Origin: an uncultured Prevotellaceae bacterium
Lineage (GTDB): Bacteria > Bacteroidota > Bacteroidia > Bacteroidales > Bacteroidaceae
Direction of reading: 5' to 3'
NCBI GenBank assembly: GCA_900316585.1
Contig: ONDM01000005.1
Span: forward strand, 186,001 to 250,000
DNA length: 64,000 bases
In this document: piece by piece, positions 34,072-41,738 of the stretch
Position numbering within the stretch: the first letter of the stretch is position 1
How the letters are laid out: every line of letters starts with the position of its first letter
Position numbers and translations under genes: made by a program
The notes under the pieces: generated by a model
The model's database searches: none
The model's input: the letters and a program-made list of their open reading frames with translations, nothing else
Told to the model about the DNA's origin: nothing

Positions 34072-34698
34072 TTAATCTTCGTATCCTAATTGTCCTGGTA
34101 AGCGGAGCTTTTCTTTCTTTGGGAAAGTCGCCTCGTAGGCTTCGAAAGCCTCTGGGTGCTCTTCTGCCACAAAGTAACCCTTAGGTGGGGCATAGGTACC
34201 CTCACGATCTCCCCAATAGCCAGGGATCAGTTCTTGGGCAAGAAAATAAGGTACTTCCGACTCTCTCTGCTCTGCATGATAGTGTATCTTCATTTTACTG
34301 GCCAAATCGAAACCTGCATGTTTGTAGAATTCAATATTCCCCTCCATCTGTAATAGACCGATACCCATCTTCTTAGCTTTCTCCAAGGCATATTGCAACA
34401 GTTTCAGGCCGTAGCCTTTGCGTTTATAAGCTGGATGAATGCTGATGGGGCCAAAAGTCCATGAAGGGAAGTGACTGCCATCGTCGAGTATAATCTCTGC
34501 TTTCGAAAACATCACATGCCCTATTATCTTGTCATCTTCCTCCATTACAAGATCCAATTCTGGAATGAAATCTGGATTCGTTCGAAACAGGTGGAGCACA
34601 TAATGTTCCGTGCACCCTGGGCGATACACATTCCAGAATGCCTCTCGTGTGAGATTCTCTACCTCACGATAATCCTTGGGTTGTTCTAATCTTATCAT
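34072..34698 (-). CDS. GNAT N-acetyltransferase, YhbS-like
   Basis: The 208-residue protein begins MIRLEQPKDYREVENLTREAF and has FGPISIHPAYKRKGYGLKLL (acetyl-CoA loop KRKGYG) and EFYKHAGFD. The long C-terminal tail (PYFLAQELIPGYWGDREGTY and after) is typical of YhbS-like GNATs. It is cytoplasmic and of unknown substrate. Its ATG overlaps by four bases a short upstream frame that repeats one found before the next GNAT gene. It is followed by the acyltransferase 3 gene in the same direction. Confidence 0.9.
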   Translation of the reverse strand: MIRLEQPKDYREVENLTREAFWNVYRPGCTEHYVLHLFRTNPDFIPELDLVMEEDDKIIGHVMFSKAEIILDDGSHFPSWTFGPISIHPAYKRKGYGLKLLQYALEKAKKMGIGLLQMEGNIEFYKHAGFDLASKMKIHYHAEQRESEVPYFLAQELIPGYWGDREGTYAPPKGYFVAEEHPEAFEAYEATFPKKEKLRLPGQLGYED

Positions 34699-34745
34699 CT
34701 CAAATCATTCATTGTCTTTTGCAACTCCACAAAAAGGCGAGTCAA
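34699..34745 (-). repeat. Copy A of a duplicated C-terminal gene fragment before a GNAT gene
   Basis: The minus-strand frame ending at the TGA 34695-34697 reads LTRLFVELQKTMNDLR and overlaps the GNAT start as ATGA. Copy B at 35215-35265 reads ATRFLVELQKTMNAL in the same position before the other GNAT gene. Eighteen bases are identical between 34706-34723 and 35223-35240. This looks like the tail of an ancestral upstream gene duplicated together with a GNAT gene. Confidence 0.6.
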
Positions 34746-35218
34746 AGCTCCATTTCTTTTTCTGTCCATTCTTCTCCGTCAATCAGATAGGAATCTGTAC
34801 CGGTTACTTTAAACCCGACGGATTCATAACAGTGGAAGGCAGGCGGGTTATTGTCGAATACACCGAGTGTCAACTTCTGTGCTCCGAATTCGTGTTTTGC
34901 TTTCTGAATGGCCAGTTGCAGCATCTGTTTGCCATAACCCTTGCCTCGCAGTTGGTCGTCAACAATCACGAATCCTAAACGGATAACGGTTTTGGAAGGG
35001 TCAGGATAGCGGAGCATGATATGTCCTACGACTTTCCCTTCATCGTCCAGGGCAGTAAAGGGAAATACATTCTCAGCTGCATATTGAGCCTGCATATCTT
35101 CAGGCTTTGGCGGATAGACAGAATACCTGTCTGCACTCCATTTACGGAATGCGGTCTTGTCCTTTATCCAAGAGAGGATAATCGGAGCATCGCTGATAGT
35201 GAAAGGTCTTAATATCAT
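34742..35218 (-). CDS. GNAT N-acetyltransferase, RimI/RimJ-like
   Basis: The 158-residue protein begins MILRPFTISDAPIILSWIKD and has VIRLGFVIVDDQLRGKGYGKQMLQLA (acetyl-CoA loop RGKGYG) and AFHCYESVGFKVTG. It is a standard single GNAT domain, cytoplasmic, of unknown acceptor. The start overlaps copy B of the duplicated fragment as ATGA. A complete promoter at 35438-35469 probably drives this gene and the following GNAT and acyltransferase genes. Confidence 0.9.
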   Translation of the reverse strand: MILRPFTISDAPIILSWIKDKTAFRKWSADRYSVYPPKPEDMQAQYAAENVFPFTALDDEGKVVGHIMLRYPDPSKTVIRLGFVIVDDQLRGKGYGKQMLQLAIQKAKHEFGAQKLTLGVFDNNPPAFHCYESVGFKVTGTDSYLIDGEEWTEKEMEL

Positions 35219-35277
35219 AACGCATTCATTGTCTTTTGCAGCTCTACCAAAAAGCGTGTGGCTTGCTGGTCATCCAT
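35215..35277 (-). pseudogene. Copy B of the duplicated fragment: 20-codon C-terminal remnant
   Basis: A frame from the ATG at 35275-35277 to the TGA at 35215-35217 ends in ATRFLVELQKTMNAL and overlaps the GNAT ATG. It has no recognisable domain. Together with the truncated N-terminal frame at 35270-35374, which it overlaps in another frame, it suggests a gene whose middle was lost by an internal deletion with a frameshift. Confidence 0.5.
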
Positions 35278-35374
35278 CTGCACATGATCGAAGAATAGCC
35301 TTACGACTGTTGTTCATCGTTTCTGTGATGAGGGCCAAGCTTTCATTCACAGTCATTTCACTTTTTTCTTTCAT
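35270..35374 (-). pseudogene. Truncated N-terminal gene remnant behind an intact promoter
   Basis: A 34-codon frame begins MKEKSEMTVNESLALITETM and stops after RSCADG. I recall this opening from larger membrane proteins in Bacteroidales (a short helix before membrane segments), but no membrane segment is present here. The next piece, in another frame, is copy B of the duplicated fragment. It is probably the leftover start of a deleted gene that now serves as a leader for the GNAT operon. A functional small peptide cannot be excluded. Confidence 0.5.
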
Positions 35375-35437
35375 AATTCAAATAGTTTTCAGGTTAATGA
35401 GCTAAGTGCAGCTGCGCAGTCTGCCTTAAACACATTG

Positions 35438-35469
35438 CAAATATAAACAGGTTTATTTTATAAACCAAA
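35438..35469 (-). promoter_or_regulatory. Promoter of the GNAT-GNAT-acyltransferase operon
   Basis: On the minus strand, TTTG (35466-35469) and TATATTTG (35438-35445) are 20 bases apart. It is a full match to the Bacteroidetes promoter, about 65 bases before the truncated leader frame. The rest of 35470-35598 holds nothing I recognise. Confidence 0.6.
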
Positions 35470-35598
35470 TTATTTCGTAAATTATTTTGCATCAAGAGGC
35501 AATTTTAACATTTCATTCAGATTATCCATTTAAATAAGGTATATAGAGAGTTAAATAGGTTTTGACGAAAAATCATGCCAAAAAGAAGATTTTCCCCT

Positions 35599-35877
35599 TT
35601 AAATTTGCAAGATAAAATCTACCTGCTTTGACCACTCTATAGCGTGATAGTCCTCCTCTTGGTACATCGTGACAGCCATTGCTCCAAGAATCACATTCTC
35701 TTCTCTATACAGATACAGACTTCCCTCCTCAATATAGGCCTTAATGCCTCCTGCGGTAGGATGCTTTCCTTTCTGCCATCGGGCATTGAGTTCTATCTCA
35801 GGAGTGTGTTCAATTACATCATCATAAAAAGAGATGATTGGATTGAAATCTTCAATGGTTGCTTGATGTAGTTTCAT
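35599..35877 (-). pseudogene. GNAT acetyltransferase truncated after its N-terminal half
   Basis: The 92-codon frame begins MKLHQATIEDFNPIISFYDDVI and covers the first half of a GNAT fold up to AIEWSKQVDFILQI, then stops. The acetyl-CoA binding loop and the C-terminal strands, about 60-70 residues, are missing. Its start overlaps the stop of the CDP-alcohol phosphatidyltransferase gene as ATGA, so it was once the last member of that operon. The deletion end near 35598 lies close to the other gene remnants at 35215-35374. Confidence 0.75.
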
Positions 35878-36386
35878 TTCTGCCTTTTTCTTTTAAGATT
35901 ATTTTTTGTTCTTATGAAATGTCCCTCTTGTATGGCAGCAAACGTTGCGACGATTGCAGCGATTGAGATGGGAATGATTGACCAAAATGTCATGGGAACT
36001 GCAATGAATAGTAGGATTCCCGCCCACTTGTTCGCGAGGGTGTGAGGGAAGCAGCAGCGCCCGTATATTACAAGTGCTGAAAGCTGATTCACGACTTTAA
36101 TCGCGACAATTACTCCAGCCCACATCCATAACCATTGCGGCAGTTCGAGTATCGACAGGAGTTTCCAGGCACAACACGCAACGAAGCAGATGTCCGCCAC
36201 GCTATCCAGCAATGCTCCAGTCCTGGAAACGCACTTCAACTTCCGAGCCAGCCACCCATCGGCTATGTCGCTGATACCACAAAGACCATAAATTATCCAA
36301 AATACCACACCCGTCACATCATAAAAGAGCAGACCAAACGAGCCTGCCATCCTGAGCAAAGTTATGATGTTAGGTATCTGAGTCAT
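35874..36386 (-). CDS. CDP-alcohol phosphatidyltransferase family protein
   Basis: The start at 36384-36386 (MTQIPNIITLLRMAGSFGLL) lies just past the stop of the upstream GNAT gene. A longer frame from 36413 would overlap that gene and adds nothing. The CDP-alcohol signature is complete: DIADGWLARKLKCVSRTGAL followed by LDSVAD (Asp-Gly...Ala-Arg...Gly...Asp...Asp). Four to five hydrophobic segments span the 170 residues. The enzyme joins a CDP-linked lipid or alcohol to a second alcohol, as in phosphatidylglycerophosphate or related lipid synthesis. The substrate is unknown, and the unusual neighbours (Zn-ribbon and GNAT genes) do not settle it. Confidence 0.88.
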   Translation of the reverse strand: MTQIPNIITLLRMAGSFGLLFYDVTGVVFWIIYGLCGISDIADGWLARKLKCVSRTGALLDSVADICFVACCAWKLLSILELPQWLWMWAGVIVAIKVVNQLSALVIYGRCCFPHTLANKWAGILLFIAVPMTFWSIIPISIAAIVATFAAIQEGHFIRTKNNLKRKRQK

Positions 36387-36390
36387 TATC

Positions 36391-36936
36391 TTATTCCAGG
36401 CTAATAGCACCATGCGATAAAGACAGTCTCAATACTCTAATTGGCCTGTTCTCACCTTGATACTGATTCGCATCGATGCAGGTTTCACCTGTGGGAACAA
36501 AGCCGCATTTCTCCATCACTCGTCCAGAGGCGGGGTTGTCAACGAAATGACCACTGATGAGCGATTTGATGTCAGTCGTCTGTCGGATATGGTCTAACAT
36601 CAGCCGCAAAGCCTCCGTACAGATACCACGATTCCAATAGGGCTTTGCCACCCAATAGCCAACGAGCGGTTCACCTTCACGTGCTGGCAGGTCACACTCG
36701 CAAGATGGACCGTAGCCCATTGCGCCAATCGCCTCACCAGTTTCTTTCAACTCGATAGCCCATGTGTGCAACGCATCATTGAATACAGTACGGATAATCT
36801 CCAGACTCTCTTCTACACTCTTATGCGGTGCCCATCCTGCACGAGGCCCGACATCCGGATCGGATGCCCATTTGAACAGTGTCTTCGCATCCGATTCACG
36901 CCAAGGGCGCAATAAGATTCTATTTGATTCCATCAT
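36391..36936 (-). CDS. GNAT N-acetyltransferase, RimJ/RimL-like
   Basis: The 181-residue protein begins MMESNRILLRPWRESDAKTLFKW, the classical RimJ/RimL opening, with GYWVAKPYWNRGICTEALRL (acetyl-CoA region) and DNPASGRVMEKCGFVPTGE. It may acetylate a protein N-terminus or a small amine. Its ATG overlaps the stop of the zinc-ribbon gene by four bases and its stop is 4 bases before the phosphatidyltransferase ATG, so the operon is tightly packed. Confidence 0.9.
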   Translation of the reverse strand: MMESNRILLRPWRESDAKTLFKWASDPDVGPRAGWAPHKSVEESLEIIRTVFNDALHTWAIELKETGEAIGAMGYGPSCECDLPAREGEPLVGYWVAKPYWNRGICTEALRLMLDHIRQTTDIKSLISGHFVDNPASGRVMEKCGFVPTGETCIDANQYQGENRPIRVLRLSLSHGAISLE

Positions 36937-37208
36937 GTCCTCCAGCGTTTCAGTGTCGGGAAGAACGCTGATGCCATCTGGCGGTATTCTGCTTCCGTCA
37001 TAGGCTTTGGCATCATCTGATTCATCTCATCCAGGTACTTCACGCAATGGTCTATCATCCCTTCCATCGTTACATCTTGCAGAAACTCACCATCCTTATA
37101 GCAGTACATACAGTAATCTTCGTTCTTACTTCCATCGGCATTCGTACCGAGCAACTCGTCAGTCAGCGGCATTCCACAGCTCTGACAAAATTTCATCTCG
37201 TTATCCAT
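36933..37208 (-). CDS. Putative zinc-ribbon protein (Zn_ribbon_2 type)
   Basis: From the ATG at 37206-37208 this is a 91-residue protein starting MDNEMKFCQSCGMPLTDELLG. A longer ATG at 37247 is ruled out because it lies inside the -7 element of the promoter. Two Cys pairs (CQSCG and CMYCYKDG) form the zinc site, followed by VTMEGMIDHCVKYLDE and a C-terminal ALKxW-like tail (FFPTLKRWRT). Similar small proteins are annotated as putative zinc ribbon, with no established function. It heads the operon with GNAT and CDP-alcohol phosphatidyltransferase genes. Confidence 0.85.
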   Translation of the reverse strand: MDNEMKFCQSCGMPLTDELLGTNADGSKNEDYCMYCYKDGEFLQDVTMEGMIDHCVKYLDEMNQMMPKPMTEAEYRQMASAFFPTLKRWRT

Positions 37209-37244
37209 ATTCGTTATTTTTGAATTAATTGTTGTTCTCATGGG

Positions 37245-37276
37245 CAAAAATAGGAAAAAGCAGCAATCCCTGCAAG
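37245..37276 (-). promoter_or_regulatory. Promoter of the zinc-ribbon/GNAT/phosphatidyltransferase operon
   Basis: On the minus strand, CTTG (37273-37276, one mismatch to TTTG) and TATTTTTG (37245-37252) are 20 bases apart. It decides the start of the zinc-ribbon gene at 37208. Confidence 0.5.
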
Positions 37277-37313
37277 ATTTTGGGATAATCTGCAGGGATT
37301 TGTGACAAGTATT

Positions 37314-39686
37314 TTACATTCTTGCTTTTTCTTCTGCTCCTGCACCTGTTCCACGATACTTACTCTGTGCCGTATTAAAGGTGTAGCGTATAGAGAACTT
37401 CACCTTCTGCGTATCCATCATGTTGGTCTGCCTGATGGTGTGACTGCCAAAATCTGAATCCACATTCATATGAGCCTGTCTTGCTAAATCCTGCCCTTCC
37501 AAGCGAAGCACCAGAGCATTGTCTTTCAAGAGCGTTTTCTGCACAGCAGCCGTGAGGTTGAGGTACACATTCTTCATATAGAGATTCTGCGAGTAGCCTT
37601 TCGTCTGCATCAAACCACCCAGTTCCAGTTGCCAGCCACCGTTGAACCTGAAGGTGTTCAGCATTTGGGCTATGCCTATCGGCTTGTCGTTGAACTTGGT
37701 CACCCTGATGCCCGATGCTTCCCTAGGGTCGGGTGCATTGATGGTAAGCCACTGTTTCTGGATGCCCAGCGTATAGTTCATGGTCCAGACTCCGATGGTG
37801 TGATTGATCATGCCATAGACCACCATCATCCGGAACGGCGTATCAATGTTGCGAGGCTTTACCAGTACCACACCTTCATCATTGTATGGAGATGACCAGG
37901 TCATCATCGGGTCTTTCGTATGCATGTAGTTCGCCATGAAGGTCAGGAACTTCCATACGGCAGTAGCACTGATGTTGTGTGTCAGTTCCGGCTGCAGCTG
38001 TGCGTTACCGCTTTGCCAGATATAACGGTTGTTGAACCGGATGGCACTGGAAAGATTGGCATAGTTCGGTCTGCGCGTCTTGGCACTATAGTTCAGCATC
38101 AGCTGTACTTTACCCATCTGCCCGGCATAGGAGACTGTAGGGAACAGATTGTCGTAGTTGCGTGTAAGATTATCTTTCGGCATCAGTTCGTCCTCATAGG
38201 CATAATGCACATGCTCGTAGCGCAGACCGGCACTAAACTGGCCCACTTTAGGCAGGTAGAAGGCATAGGTGGCAAAGCCAGCGATATTATCCTCCTTTAC
38301 CTCGGCTTTTGAAGCAGGGATGTCGATGCCCAGGATGGTGTAATTGTCCTTCCTCCGGGAGAAGGTCTCTTCCGTTCCCACTTGCAGCTGCCCCTTCCAG
38401 ACGGGGTACGACAGGATGGCCTTGGCTGCATAGAGCCTGCTGTTGTTGTATTGTTCGCTACTTATTTCCGCATCGTGTGTCATGGAGCTGCTCTCCTTCG
38501 TAACGGAGCTGGTAGAGCTGTCTGCGCCATAATAATCCACGTTCACATCCACTCCCAGTTTCGCACCGATGGTACCGTTGTAGTATAGATTGGCGCCTAT
38601 ATTATAGGTCTTGTCATCTCCCTTTTTATCGTTGGAGATACTGGTCAGCTTGTCTATTTGCGTACCGTCTTCGAAGACATTGTCATGTATCTCCGTAACC
38701 ACATCGTAAGCCGGTTGGGTGCCCCATTCTATCTTGCCTCCCAGGAACTGGTTGTCAGCTATCTGCCAGTTCACACCCGCATTTCCATAGAGGCTCTGCC
38801 CGATGTAGTCGTTTAGTAAATCCCCCTTGTTCTCAATCAGATGTTTCCCGAAAGTGGCTTTCTCCAGGTTGCTTTCCTGACGGGAGGTATTGCGTTCATA
38901 GTTGATGCCGCCAAAGAGATCCACGCCCCCCGTGCGATAGTTCATGTTGAAGGCTCCAAAGCGGTCGTTCCCCTTACTCCAGTGCAGGGACTGGGCATCC
39001 GAGGCATTGAGATTGAAGCTGAAGCCTTCCCCCTGTCTTCTGATGGTTCGGATGCGTACCACGCTACGTATGGTGGCATCGTACTGAGCACCGGGATTGG
39101 TGATGACCTCCACACTCTGAATCTCGTTGCTCTGCAGGCGGTTTAATTCGGAGGCATCGGTCACCCTCCGTCCGTTGATATAGACCAGCGGAGCGCCTTT
39201 GCCAATGACCTCTATGCCGTTTTGCCCCTTGATGATACCAGGCGTCTTAGCCAGTACATCGTTGGCCGTTCCTACATTCTCCAGCACGGAACCCCGGATG
39301 CTGGTCTGCAAGCCTTCGCCGGTGAGTTTGGTCTTGGGCAACGTACCCTTTACCACTACCTCACCCAGCAGCTGCGTATCCTCTTCCAGACGGATGGTCA
39401 GCCCGTCGGCTGCATTCACGCATTGGGTTATATAGCCCACACACGAGATCTTCAGCACACCTTTATTCTGTACGGTCGTAATCTTATAGCTTCCCTCATT
39501 GTCGGTCACTGCACCTTGCACGAAGGTGGAATCGGGCAGAGAGAGCAAGACCACATTCACATAAGGCAGAGGGTTTCCTTGTGCATCTACAACCTTTCCA
39601 CCTAAATCCTTAGTCTTGGCAAAGGCCAGCACAGGCATCAAAAGTGCCAACGTCAAGACAACCAGTTTTAAACTAATCTTTTTCAT
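37314..39686 (-). CDS. TonB-dependent-receptor-like outer membrane beta-barrel protein with carboxypeptidase-like N-terminal domain
   Basis: The 790-residue protein has a signal peptide (about 1-23), a CarboxypepD_reg-like domain (about 27-110, GGKVVDAQGNPLPYVNVVLL), a plug domain (about 115-215, IRGSVLENVGTANDVLAKTPG and PLVYINGRRVTDASEL) and a large beta-barrel (PF14905 type) to the end. Unlike SusC proteins it is short and has no SusD partner next to it. The family probably moves or senses peptides or other small ligands across the outer membrane with TonB. It lies downstream of LiaF-like, membrane and sigma genes on the same strand, but 64 bases separate it from the LiaF-like gene, and no own promoter is clear. 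Confidence 0.88.
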   Translation of the reverse strand: MKKISLKLVVLTLALLMPVLAFAKTKDLGGKVVDAQGNPLPYVNVVLLSLPDSTFVQGAVTDNEGSYKITTVQNKGVLKISCVGYITQCVNAADGLTIRLEEDTQLLGEVVVKGTLPKTKLTGEGLQTSIRGSVLENVGTANDVLAKTPGIIKGQNGIEVIGKGAPLVYINGRRVTDASELNRLQSNEIQSVEVITNPGAQYDATIRSVVRIRTIRRQGEGFSFNLNASDAQSLHWSKGNDRFGAFNMNYRTGGVDLFGGINYERNTSRQESNLEKATFGKHLIENKGDLLNDYIGQSLYGNAGVNWQIADNQFLGGKIEWGTQPAYDVVTEIHDNVFEDGTQIDKLTSISNDKKGDDKTYNIGANLYYNGTIGAKLGVDVNVDYYGADSSTSSVTKESSSMTHDAEISSEQYNNSRLYAAKAILSYPVWKGQLQVGTEETFSRRKDNYTILGIDIPASKAEVKEDNIAGFATYAFYLPKVGQFSAGLRYEHVHYAYEDELMPKDNLTRNYDNLFPTVSYAGQMGKVQLMLNYSAKTRRPNYANLSSAIRFNNRYIWQSGNAQLQPELTHNISATAVWKFLTFMANYMHTKDPMMTWSSPYNDEGVVLVKPRNIDTPFRMMVVYGMINHTIGVWTMNYTLGIQKQWLTINAPDPREASGIRVTKFNDKPIGIAQMLNTFRFNGGWQLELGGLMQTKGYSQNLYMKNVYLNLTAAVQKTLLKDNALVLRLEGQDLARQAHMNVDSDFGSHTIRQTNMMDTQKVKFSIRYTFNTAQSKYRGTGAGAEEKARM

Positions 39687-39750
39687 CGTTGTTTCCTTTA
39701 TTTATTAGACGCAATTCCTTCCGGTTTTGCTACACTTTTTGTCCACAATT

Positions 39751-40305
39751 TTAATTTCTCACACTCACACCTCCCAGGATATTGCTTGCCACGATGTGCA
39801 GGCAGGGAGCATCCGGATGAATGCTTTTCAGTGTCTCATTGCCCACGCCACCGATGAAGCTGCGGCTCTTTACCTCTATATTTACCGAAGTGGGCACGAA
39901 CAGTTCTACACCACCCATGAAGGTGCTAATATCTATCTCCTCGTCCTTGGTAATTTTGGCATTGCGCAGATCCATACGGATGCCACCGCACTTTGCCACC
40001 AGCCGGGCACCGTGAAAAGGCTCTCCGCTATAGGTGTATTCATCTCCACCGAAGCTCACGGCACAGTCTATACGCTGGCCCTCCTTGCTCCGGGGAATGG
40101 GGCGCTGAATCCACAGGTCACGGTTGCTCCGTATGCTGTCGAAGATTAGCCAGAGGCCTACATATAAGAGGATGAAGAGAGAGAAGTAAGTCTCCCATGA
40201 CTCTACTCTTTCCAACCAAACAATATGAATGAGTCCCGTCAGGGTGGCAATCTTAAGCAGACAGCCCGTTACGAGAATGATTCCTACTAAACCTTTTGTT
40301 TTCAT
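39751..40305 (-). CDS. LiaF-like membrane protein (cell-wall-active antibiotic response domain)
   Basis: The 184-residue protein has two hydrophobic segments (about 5-26 and 38-57) and a C-terminal domain (about 75-184) with DCAVSFGGDEYTYSGEPFHG, CGGIRMDLRNAKITKDEEID, TFMGGVELFVPTSVNIEV and FIGGVGN. The repeated GG-(I/V)-x-(M/V) turns are the LiaF/DUF2154 C-terminal pattern. In Firmicutes LiaF restrains an envelope-stress two-component system; in Bacteroidales the role is unknown. It has its own good promoter at 40381-40412. Its place beside an ECF sigma factor suggests an envelope-stress function (inference). Confidence 0.82.
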   Translation of the reverse strand: MKTKGLVGIILVTGCLLKIATLTGLIHIVWLERVESWETYFSLFILLYVGLWLIFDSIRSNRDLWIQRPIPRSKEGQRIDCAVSFGGDEYTYSGEPFHGARLVAKCGGIRMDLRNAKITKDEEIDISTFMGGVELFVPTSVNIEVKSRSFIGGVGNETLKSIHPDAPCLHIVASNILGGVSVRN

Positions 40306-40380
40306 GATTATTTCTTTTTTTTATGGTTATACGATTCCTGTTTCCAAATCGTTGCAACATTTGCTGCATCTTTCTGGAAG

Positions 40381-40412
40381 CAAAATTAGGAGTGCTTATT
40401 CCTATGTCCAAA
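40381..40412 (-). promoter_or_regulatory. Promoter of the LiaF-like gene
   Basis: On the minus strand, TTTG (40409-40412) and TAATTTTG (40381-40388) are 20 bases apart, both perfect. It lies between the small membrane protein gene and the LiaF-like gene, so the latter can be expressed independently of the sigma operon. Confidence 0.65.
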
Positions 40413-40485
40413 TAATAGGGATATACTGCTGAGGTTTGTGACGAACCGCAGTTTTTTGGGATGAATGACGTGACGAATGACCAGC

Positions 40486-41100
40486 CTATGCCAGTTTCTC
40501 AAACTCTTTCAGCTCTTCCAGGCCACGCTCTATGTCCTTCAATTGGGACGCATGACGACGGCGCTGCCAGAGACCCACCAGGTAGCCGAAGGCACAGGTA
40601 CCTAAGGACAGCCCTATAGGAAGCAGGATACGGATGCTGATTTCATAGCCCGCACTTTCGTTGAATCCCAGCTCTGCCACATAGAAGGCCACCAGCACCA
40701 GGCAAACCATCACGATAGACCACCGGATATCGTCGTAATAGGCCTTTTTGTAACGCAGTGTCAGGTTCATCAGTTCGGTGCTTTTCTTCTCCTCCATGTT
40801 GAACTTGGAAAGCAGAAAGACCTTTCTGAACTCCAGGAGAAGTCCTATTCCCATCACCAGCTCCACCATCACGAAGGAGAAGGCCATAATCTTTGTGTGC
40901 ATATAAATCCACGGGAAGACCAGCGTCATGATAAAGAAGATCACAAAGAGATTATAGATATTCAGATGGAAGATCTTGTCCAGAGCCGACTTCGTCTTCT
41001 GGGAAATCATCTCCTTCACGATACGCTGATTGATTATTTCGTTTTCTGCCAGGCGCTTGTCAAACGCATTCCAGCTGGCACGTAATTCTTCAAGTTCCAT
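40486..41100 (-). CDS. Small membrane protein next to an ECF sigma factor (possible anti-sigma role)
   Basis: The 204-residue protein has a charged N-terminus (MELEELRASWNAFDKRLAEN), four hydrophobic segments (about 45-67, 70-90, 125-147 and 155-178) and a charged C-terminal helix (RRRHASQLKDIERGLEELKE). I do not recognise a named domain. It starts 12 bases after the stop of the ECF sigma gene and is surely cotranscribed, the position where anti-sigma factors sit. It lacks a FecR or zinc-binding HxxxCxxC anti-sigma motif, so the role is inferred from position and topology. Confidence 0.8.
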   Translation of the reverse strand: MELEELRASWNAFDKRLAENEIINQRIVKEMISQKTKSALDKIFHLNIYNLFVIFFIMTLVFPWIYMHTKIMAFSFVMVELVMGIGLLLEFRKVFLLSKFNMEEKKSTELMNLTLRYKKAYYDDIRWSIVMVCLVLVAFYVAELGFNESAGYEISIRILLPIGLSLGTCAFGYLVGLWQRRRHASQLKDIERGLEELKEFEKLA

Positions 41101-41112
41101 ATAGTCAGGTAA

Positions 41113-41604
41113 TTAACTGTTCGACATTTTTTTAAGTTTTTCTTTCACCCGGTTGAGCTTCACGGCAATGTTGTTCTTTGAAATGCCCAGGATGTCTGCC
41201 ATTTCCTGATAGCTTCGTTCTTCCAGCCAGAGGAGAATCAGCGCGCGTTCCAATTTCCCCAGTTGGCTGATAAGCCTGTACAGTTCCCGAAGCTGAGCGG
41301 TCTTGCTCTCTTCATCGTCCAATGGCTCCTTCATATCCACCGTCAGGGAGACGGTCTGCGGACGGGCATTGGAGCGTCGGAGATAGGTGATGCAGGTGTT
41401 CATGGCGATACGATAGACCCAAGTGACGAGCTTGCTATTTCCCCGATAGCGCGGGAAACTCTTCCACAGGTTAAGTACCACCTCCTGAAACAAATCGTTC
41501 AATTCTTCCTGGTCTTCAGCATACATATAGCACACTTTATAGATGACACGTTTGTTTGCGTCGACCAGTGCTAAGAATTCTTTTTCTAGTTCATTCGTTC
41601 CCAT
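41113..41604 (-). CDS. ECF-type RNA polymerase sigma factor
   Basis: I choose the ATG at 41602-41604 (MGTNELEKEFLALVDANKRV), because a frame from 41712 adds a low-complexity stretch that overlaps the murB promoter region. The 163-residue protein has region 2 (VCYMYAEDQEELNDLFQEVVLNLWKSF and RNSKLVTWVYRIAMNTC-like core) and region 4 (ALILLWLEERSYQEMADILG followed by KNNIAVKLNRVKEKL, the helix-turn-helix). It directs transcription of a small regulon. The downstream membrane protein gene lies only 12 bases away. No matching target promoter can be derived from the window. Confidence 0.92.
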   Translation of the reverse strand: MGTNELEKEFLALVDANKRVIYKVCYMYAEDQEELNDLFQEVVLNLWKSFPRYRGNSKLVTWVYRIAMNTCITYLRRSNARPQTVSLTVDMKEPLDDEESKTAQLRELYRLISQLGKLERALILLWLEERSYQEMADILGISKNNIAVKLNRVKEKLKKMSNS

Positions 41605-41697
41605 GAGTCTCAATCCTTGTTCTATCTTATTAGTCGCAAAGGAAGTAAAATAATTACATTCTTGTGTGTTTTTTTCCCGAACAAAAGAAAGATTCCG

Positions 41698-41705
41698 TAT
41701 CTTTG
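41698..41705 (+). promoter_or_regulatory. -7 element of the murB-murA promoter
   Basis: TATCTTTG matches TAnnTTTG, 33 bases before the murB ATG. No good -33 box is visible. It lies between the divergent sigma factor and murB genes. Confidence 0.5.
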
Positions 41706-41738
41706 CACGCATTTTAATAGGAAACCTAAATAAACGGC

